From REEB506 sp040381035 (GTDB taxonomy: Bacteria; Pseudomonadota; Alphaproteobacteria; Caulobacterales; Aquidulcibacteraceae), in NCBI GenBank assembly GCA_040381035.1, contig JBEIHY010000111.1, forward strand, positions 1 to 9,538: a DNA stretch of 9,538 bases, in the 5' to 3' direction. This document shows positions 6,140 through 9,538 of this stretch, in pieces. The notes beneath the pieces are model-generated. The model searched no databases and was not told the DNA's origin. It saw only the letters and a list, made by a program, of their open reading frames with translations. Position numbers and translations under genes: made by a program. The stretch's first letter is position 1. Every line of letters begins with the position of its first letter.

Positions 6140-6946
6140 ATGGCCTCCCCAGACGCCGCTTCAAGCGGCCACGTTGCGCCGCCGCCGCCCAGCCTGGCTC
6201 AACGCGCCATTGATGAAGTGGTTGCGATCCTCAAGGCCGCCTTGTGGTTCGTTCCGCTGTGGATCATCTTTAATGCGGTGGCGTGGGCGCAGTATTCGAT
6301 CCCATCGGAAAGCATGGTGCCGAGCATGGAAGTCGGCGACCGGGTGATCGTGGCGAAATACGCATACGGATATAGCCGGTTTTCGCTGCCGGTGGTGTGG
6401 CGATTGATGCCGGAAGAAAATGCGCGACTGCTCTATTCGGAGCCAAAGCGCGGCGATGTGGTGGTGTTTGCTCACCCGTTTGACGGTCGCACGATGATCA
6501 AGCGGGTTATGGGTCTGCCGGGCGATGTGATTGAGTTGCGCGCCGGCAAGCTGATCATCAATGGCGAGGAAGCGACCTATCGGGAACTCCGCCCGGTCAC
6601 CCGTGTGCCGGCCGAACGCAACCGGGCCTGGGAAGAGTATCCCGCGCGCGAATACGAAGAAACGATCGCAGGGCGCGCCCATGTCGGACTTGATATCAGC
6701 GGCGACCAGAGCGAGGGCGCCACCTATGGCCCGGTGACGGTTCCAGACGGTCATTTCCTGATGCTTGGCGACAACCGCGACAATTCAGCCGATAGCCGTT
6801 TTACCGGAATGGGGTTTGTGTCGAAAGAACGCCTGATTGGGCGGGCCGAGACAGTGATTTTTGCGCCGAAGACCTGTGGGTCTTCGGCAGATGTCAGCTG
6901 CGCGCGCAAGCGCTGGCTGGAGCCGCTGGCCCGTCCCGCTTCCTAA
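6140..6946 (+). CDS. lepB: Signal peptidase I
   Basis: This inner-membrane serine protease removes signal peptides from Sec and Tat substrates. It has 268 residues. One membrane helix (~30-50, VAILKAALWFVPLWIIFNAV) is followed directly by the catalytic box IPSESMVPSM, with nucleophile S58. General base K121 lies in MIKRVMGLPGD, and the late box GDNRDNSADSR is at 210-220. All catalytic parts are intact. KYAYGYSRFSLP after the serine box resembles alphaproteobacterial LepB. The C-terminal tail carries two cysteines (C246, C254) that could pair in the periplasm. The start has ATAGGA 6-7 bases upstream. The usual partner genes acpS, rnc and era are absent; instead an SDR follows after 22 bases. 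A perfect 10-bp hairpin lies in the 3' end of the gene. Confidence 0.96.
   Translation: MASPDAASSGHVAPPPPSLAQRAIDEVVAILKAALWFVPLWIIFNAVAWAQYSIPSESMVPSMEVGDRVIVAKYAYGYSRFSLPVVWRLMPEENARLLYSEPKRGDVVVFAHPFDGRTMIKRVMGLPGDVIELRAGKLIINGEEATYRELRPVTRVPAERNRAWEEYPAREYEETIAGRAHVGLDISGDQSEGATYGPVTVPDGHFLMLGDNRDNSADSRFTGMGFVSKERLIGRAETVIFAPKTCGSSADVSCARKRWLEPLARPAS
6865..6888 (+). promoter_or_regulatory. Strong hairpin inside the 3' end of lepB
   Basis: GCCGAAGACC (6865-6874) and GGTCTTCGGC (6879-6888) are perfect complements around a TGTG loop: 10 pairs with a 4-base loop, about 55 bases before the lepB stop. No T-tract follows, so it is not a standard terminator. It could tune expression or stability of the downstream SDR message; that role is inference. 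Confidence 0.55.
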
Positions 6947-6968
6947 ACCCAGGCGATGGGAGAGCTTT

Positions 6969-7970
6969 ATGTCCATGCCCACCACAGCCGCGCGCGCGCG
7001 GATCACCTCGCCGTTCGGCTATCGCACCACGGCGGCTGAGGTCGCCGCAGGGCGTGATCTCAGCGGGCTGAATGTGATTGTCACCGGCGCCGCCAGCGGC
7101 ATCGGCGTGGAAACCGCGCTGGCGCTGGCCGGGGCGGGGGCGCAGGTGGTGATGGCGGTGCGCGATCAGATCGCCGCCGGCGCGATTGCGGGGCCTGCCA
7201 ATAGCCGCTTTGGAGCGGCCCGGATGCGCGTCGGCAAGCTTGATCTATCGGATCGGCGCTCCATTGCCAGCTTTGCCGCCGCCGAACTGGAGCGCGGTGA
7301 GCCGGTGCATGTGCTGATCAACAATGCCGGCGTGATGGCGTGCCCCCTGACGCACACGGCTGACGGCTTTGAGATGCAATTCGGCACCAATCATCTCGGC
7401 CACTTCCTGCTCACGGCGATGCTGGCGCCGCTGTTGGAGACCGCCGCCGCCGAGCGCGGCAAGCCGAGCCGCGTGGTGTCCTTGTCCTCGATCGGCCATC
7501 GCCGCAGCCCGATCGTGTGGGACGACATTCAGTATGAGACCCGCGCCTATGACAAATGGGAATCCTACGGCCAGGCCAAAACCGCCAATGCGCTGTTTGC
7601 GGTTGGTCTAAGCGCCCGCCAACGCGACCATGGGATTGTCGCCAATGCGGTCATGCCTGGGGGCATAATGACCCCGCTGCAGCGCCATCTGCCCAAGGAA
7701 GAGATGATCGCGTTCGGCTGGATCGACGAAAACGGCGTCGCCAATGAGCGCATGAAAACTCCGCAGCAAGGCGCGGCCACCAGCGTCTGGGCCGCCATCG
7801 GGCCTGAACTGGAAGGCGTTGGCGGGCTTTATCTGGAAGACTGCCAAGAGGCGCTGGCCTGGACGAAAGAACAGCCCTGGTCTGGCGTCATGGCGCACGC
7901 GATTGATCCGGAGGCGGCGGAGCGCTTATGGCGGGTCAGCGAGGATCTGGTGGGGTTCCAGTTTACCTGA
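6969..7970 (+). CDS. SDR oxidoreductase, retinol-dehydrogenase/WWOX-like
   Basis: This cytoplasmic NAD(P)-dependent oxidoreductase has 333 residues. The cofactor loop is TGAASGIG at 39-46, followed by LDLS at 91-94, NNAG at 118-121, NHLGHFLL at 141-148, the SLSS serine region at 171-174 and the catalytic YGQAK (Y200, K204). The insert before the tyrosine, WDDIQYETRAYDKWESYGQAK, is characteristic of retinol-dehydrogenase/WWOX-type SDRs, which in bacteria reduce or oxidise poorly defined hydrophobic carbonyls. An in-frame start at 6861 lies inside lepB. The ATG at 6969 is preferred because GGGAGAG (6958-6964) stands just before it, and the protein then starts at the family's usual N-terminal extension (SPFGYRTTAAEVAAG). 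It is probably co-transcribed with lepB. Unlike the SDR at 2979, its active site is complete. Confidence 0.92.
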   Translation: MSMPTTAARARITSPFGYRTTAAEVAAGRDLSGLNVIVTGAASGIGVETALALAGAGAQVVMAVRDQIAAGAIAGPANSRFGAARMRVGKLDLSDRRSIASFAAAELERGEPVHVLINNAGVMACPLTHTADGFEMQFGTNHLGHFLLTAMLAPLLETAAAERGKPSRVVSLSSIGHRRSPIVWDDIQYETRAYDKWESYGQAKTANALFAVGLSARQRDHGIVANAVMPGGIMTPLQRHLPKEEMIAFGWIDENGVANERMKTPQQGAATSVWAAIGPELEGVGGLYLEDCQEALAWTKEQPWSGVMAHAIDPEAAERLWRVSEDLVGFQFT

Positions 7971-8136
7971 GCGCGTCGTACAGCGCCCGCGCGTATTGCG
8001 GCCCTTCTTTGCTTCGGCGGCGGCGACGCCGTGAATCTAAAAGCGCGCTTTTGTGAGCCGCGCCAAGGTTTTGCGGGTCTGAGCGGCTGGTCGTCGGATC
8101 ATCCCGCAGACCAACTGGCGTAACTGAAATGGACAT
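7963..8136 (-). CDS. Small ORF or 3' remnant of a convergent gene
   Basis: A 57-codon minus-strand ORF runs from ATG at 8134-8136 to TAA at 7963-7965, overlapping the last codons of the SDR on the other strand. Its end, EGPQYARALYDALR, looks like a genuine protein C-terminus with GC-rich third positions, but the middle is a run of six arginines. In the neighbouring frame the same bases read GVAAAEAKKG, which looks more natural and would join PQYARALYDALR if one C were missing near 8000. I therefore suspect the leftover 3' end of a lost convergent gene. No family is recognised, and the ATG has no strong Shine-Dalgarno. Confidence 0.3.
   Translation of the reverse strand: MSISVTPVGLRDDPTTSRSDPQNLGAAHKSALLDSRRRRRRSKEGPQYARALYDALR
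8039..8052. terminator. Palindrome AAAAGCGCGCTTTT, possible bidirectional terminator
   Basis: This is a perfect 14-bp palindrome 68 bases after the SDR stop, with A-run and T-run ends on both strands. The GC core is only six bases and there is no separate loop, so termination would be weak. It may instead be a protein-binding site. Confidence 0.3.
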
Positions 8137-8227
8137 CTATCCGACCGGGTTCTTCGCGCCGTCACACTGCGCGGATGACTTGGCGCGACATCTCCCTTCC
8201 TCCTGCAATCCTGACAATGCTGAGCTT

Positions 8228-8253
8228 GTGGTTCGACGCGGTGGTTCGACGCC
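8228..8253. repeat. Tandem 13-bp duplication
   Basis: GTGGTTCGACGCG at 8228-8240 is followed directly by GTGGTTCGACGCC at 8241-8253, identical but for the last base. It probably arose by replication slippage. Confidence 0.8.
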
Positions 8254-8406
8254 GTGTTTTGCGGCGTGCGGGAGGCAGGGCATTTGGTGGAGCAGGGCCA
8301 AGTCGTCCGGGCACGGATGATTATCAAACGCATGTCCGCCATTCTGCGCCATTCATTCGTTTTGCGGGCGGTGCGGTTGGAGATCAAGGCGCTCCACGCC
8401 AAATCA

Positions 8407-8427
8407 CCCTAACCCTAACCCTAACCC
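8407..8427. repeat. Telomere-like (CCCTAA)3 CCC array
   Basis: Three exact tandem copies of CCCTAA followed by CCC, only 10 bases outside the proposed ISAs1 end. The unit equals the vertebrate-type telomere hexamer, but in bacteria such short arrays usually belong to REP-like intergenic repeats or arise by slippage. Confidence 0.9.
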
Positions 8428-8437
8428 CGCCCCGAAG

Positions 8438-9338
8438 CAGGGCTAGCGCATTTGGGCGATGAGGTTGAGGACGTCGGCGTCGTCCCATCCGGCGCGCTTG
8501 ATGCGTCCGCGCAGTGATGTTTTGGGATCGGTGACGGCGCGCTCGGCGTTAAAGGCAAGTCGGCGCAGGATGGCGAGATTGTCGGGCGCATGGTCCTTGC
8601 GGGCGCGCTGGTCGTTTTCGCGCAGGACGACGTCGAGCACCGAGTGCAGGCTGTTTTCGATGCCCCCAATGCGCGAGTGTGACGGCGATGGCCGGGTCTG
8701 GCCCACGACGGCGCGAACTGCGAAAGAGGCGCCGTTCCGGAGGGTGGGGGGGAGCGCGCCGCAGCGCTCGGTCTCGATGCACACGATCGCAGCGAGGCCT
8801 GGAAAATCATGGTCTTGCGCCATGGTTGCGGCGTCGGCGACGGGCGCGGTGCGCCGGTCGGTGTGCCCGTGCGCAGTCGTTTCCACCGTGAGGCCGGCGA
8901 CTATCTCCGCGGCGATGCATGCTTCGGCATCGGCGACGAGGCTGGGCTGGTTGCCCTTAAGCGCAAGCATGTTATCGCCGCCCTGCGCCGTGATCGCGGC
9001 GGCCATGCGGCGATGACACTGCAGCGCATCGGCGGTGACGATGGCGCCGGCGACATCGAGCAGCGCGATCACTTCGCGCGCGGCGGCGGCTTCCGCGCCA
9101 GTGTTGGCAAGCGCAGCGACCAGCGTTATGTGCAGGTCAGCGCCCCAGGCGCTGACCATAACCGGCGGGGCGTGTGCCCGGCCTGCTTCATAGCCGCGCC
9201 TCCAGGCCTTGCCGTCGAGCGCGACACCCCCGCCCTTGCGGCTGCGCGACCGAACGCCGTCGCGAACCGAGCGAGCATGGCGGCAAACGTTTCCGGATCG
9301 AGCGCCCTGAAGACGCGTGAAAACGTGTCGTGGCTAGG
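8438..9338 (-). mobile_element. ISAs1-family insertion sequence, truncated remnant
   Basis: The element is defined by its transposase gene. The probable outer end is CAGGGCTAGCGCA (8438-8450), which contains the transposase stop. The opposite end is missing because IS1380-family sequence takes over at about 9339. No second terminal repeat or target duplication can be seen in this window. Confidence 0.65.
8443..9338 (-). pseudogene. ISAs1-family DDE transposase, N-terminally truncated and frameshifted
   Basis: Read on the minus strand, it begins with PSHDTFSRVFRALDPE and LARFATAFG. It then shifts frame at the G-rich run at 9224-9231 into VALDGKAWRRGYEAG (first catalytic Asp in DGK), MVSAWGADLHITL and IVTADALQCHRR (second Asp). 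At the seven-G run 8746-8752 the family sequence moves to another frame (PERRLF, DPAIAVTLAHWG), and at the C-run 8663-8667 it returns (GIENSLHSVLDVV, ARKDHAPDN, GRIKRAGWDD). It ends LIAQMR at 8443. The family's usual HGRIE.R block reads HGHTDRR, so the acidic residue there is Asp. The N-terminal ~100 residues expected in this family are missing beyond 9338. As read, it cannot encode active transposase. All three shifts sit at homopolymers, so some may be sequencing errors, but the truncation is real if the assembly is right. Confidence 0.85.
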
Positions 9339-9361
9339 CCGGAAATCTCAAAGGTAGGAGG

Positions 9362-9437
9362 TGCATCGGGGCGCGAGCTCTGAGAATTTCGTTTTGCAAC
9401 AAAGTCAAAGCGCAGAGCGAAAGGCCACCCCGATGCA
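9362..9437 (+). promoter_or_regulatory. Leader inverted repeat covering the IS1380 transposase start codon
   Basis: TGCATCGGGG (9362-9371) and CCCCGATGCA (9428-9437) are perfect 10-bp complements; the second arm includes the ATG at 9433. Inside, GCTCTG (9377-9382) pairs with CAGAGC (9413-9418). A transcript entering from outside the element would fold and hide the start codon. Comparable hairpins protect the IS10 and IS50 transposases from read-through expression. Confidence 0.6.
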
Positions 9438-9538
9438 AACAGAATGTACCTCCGATTTGTTCGGCTTTTCCAGAGTTGAAAAGCGCAAAGTTGTGGCTGC
9501 CTTTGATGGCGGCGCGGTCACCTCGGATGCCGGCGGGC
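9433..9538 (+). CDS. IS1380-family transposase (3' partial)
   Basis: The first 35 codons of a DDE transposase are visible: MQTECTSDLFGF, then KVVAAFDGGAVTSDAGG. The FDGG..TSDAGG block, with the first catalytic Asp region, is the N-terminal hallmark of IS1380-type transposases, which are normally about 430-460 residues. The ATG at 9433 is supported by AAGG at 9421-9424 and by matching the family N-terminus exactly at MQTEC. The gene continues past the window. The start codon is buried in one arm of an inverted repeat. The reading frame is intact as far as it can be seen. Confidence 0.88.
   Translation, partial: MQTECTSDLFGFSRVEKRKVVAAFDGGAVTSDAGG

Larger units (their letters stand above)
7971..8437. 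other. Gene-poor interval with small repeats
   Basis: This ~470-base stretch between the SDR and the ISAs1 end has no gene I can support beyond the small minus-strand ORF. It contains a palindrome (8039-8052), a 13-bp tandem duplication (8228-8253), a hairpin ACGCCG/CGGCGT just after it (8249-8267) and the CCCTAA array (8407-8427). A 121-codon minus-strand ORF at 8037-8402 has no recognisable motif. No tRNA or other RNA gene was seen. Confidence 0.5.
9339..9538 (+). mobile_element. IS1380-family insertion sequence, left end (continues beyond window)
   Basis: ISAs1 coding sequence stops matching its family at about 9338, and 95 bases later an IS1380-type transposase begins. The left terminus is therefore near 9339, perhaps at CCGGAAATC; the exact terminal repeat cannot be set without the right end. 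The insertion lies within the ISAs1 transposase gene, so this is a nested arrangement with the IS1380 element the younger one. Confidence 0.65.

Noticed and set aside
8037..8402. 121-codon minus-strand frame in the gap before ISAs1
   Set aside because: It begins at a non-ATG start, its composition is irregular (many Arg, Thr, Cys), and it shows no motif. A shorter frame on the same strand has a more protein-like end.
7971..8437. CRISPR array, tRNA or riboswitch in the gene-poor gap
   Set aside because: There are no regularly spaced repeats beyond one tandem pair and the hexamer array, no cloverleaf, and no recognised riboswitch core.

Overview
The window is high-GC bacterial DNA. Gene content suggests an alphaproteobacterium, possibly of the Caulobacterales/Hyphomonadaceae type. 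The grounds are the signal peptidase with its KYAYGYSRFSLP segment, the GC-rich codon third positions, the short intergenic gaps and the ISAs1/IS1380 insertion sequences. This placement is inference; no rRNA or other phylogenetic marker is present. The first ~130 bases are almost pure C and look like a contig-end artefact rather than genome sequence.

Layout, left to right. (1) 133-2655: a substrate-binding protein (5' end lost), FecCD-type permease and ATPase with overlapping start/stop codons, forming a BtuFCD/FepBDC-like importer for cobalamin, haem or a ferric siderophore. (2) 2734-2934: a dodecin flavin-storage protein. (3) 2979-3686: an SDR-fold protein lacking the usual catalytic serine. 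(4) 3714-5504: a MarR-type regulator with a perfect 14-bp palindrome at its start, then a DUF3995 membrane-protein gene broken by two frameshifts and a stop, then a crotonase (enoyl-CoA hydratase/isomerase) gene with an in-frame amber codon and an apparently lost stop. (5) 5332-5967, minus strand: an unrecognised protein with an N-terminal helix-turn-helix and a C-terminal membrane segment, converging on the crotonase. (6) 6140-7970: signal peptidase I (lepB) and a retinol-dehydrogenase-like SDR, probably one transcript, with a strong hairpin inside the 3' end of lepB. (7) 7971-8437: a gene-poor stretch with a small minus-strand ORF or gene remnant, a palindrome, a 13-bp tandem duplication and a three-copy CCCTAA array. 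(8) 8438-9538: an ISAs1-family element on the minus strand, multiply frameshifted and cut by the left end of an IS1380-family element, whose transposase start codon lies in the arm of a 10-bp inverted repeat.

Functionally, the left block is a corrinoid/iron uptake cassette. The SDR, MarR and crotonase genes suggest a small MarR-controlled acyl-CoA or lipid oxidation locus that is decaying or poorly sequenced. The right end is a landing zone for mobile elements. No convincing new multi-gene defence or biosynthetic system is visible. The least explained items are the HTH-plus-membrane protein, the MarR palindrome, the lepB hairpin, the telomere-like repeat beside the ISAs1 end and the IS1380 leader hairpin. 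All five inferred frameshifts fall at homopolymer or GC-repeat runs, so sequencing error must be excluded before calling pseudogenes.
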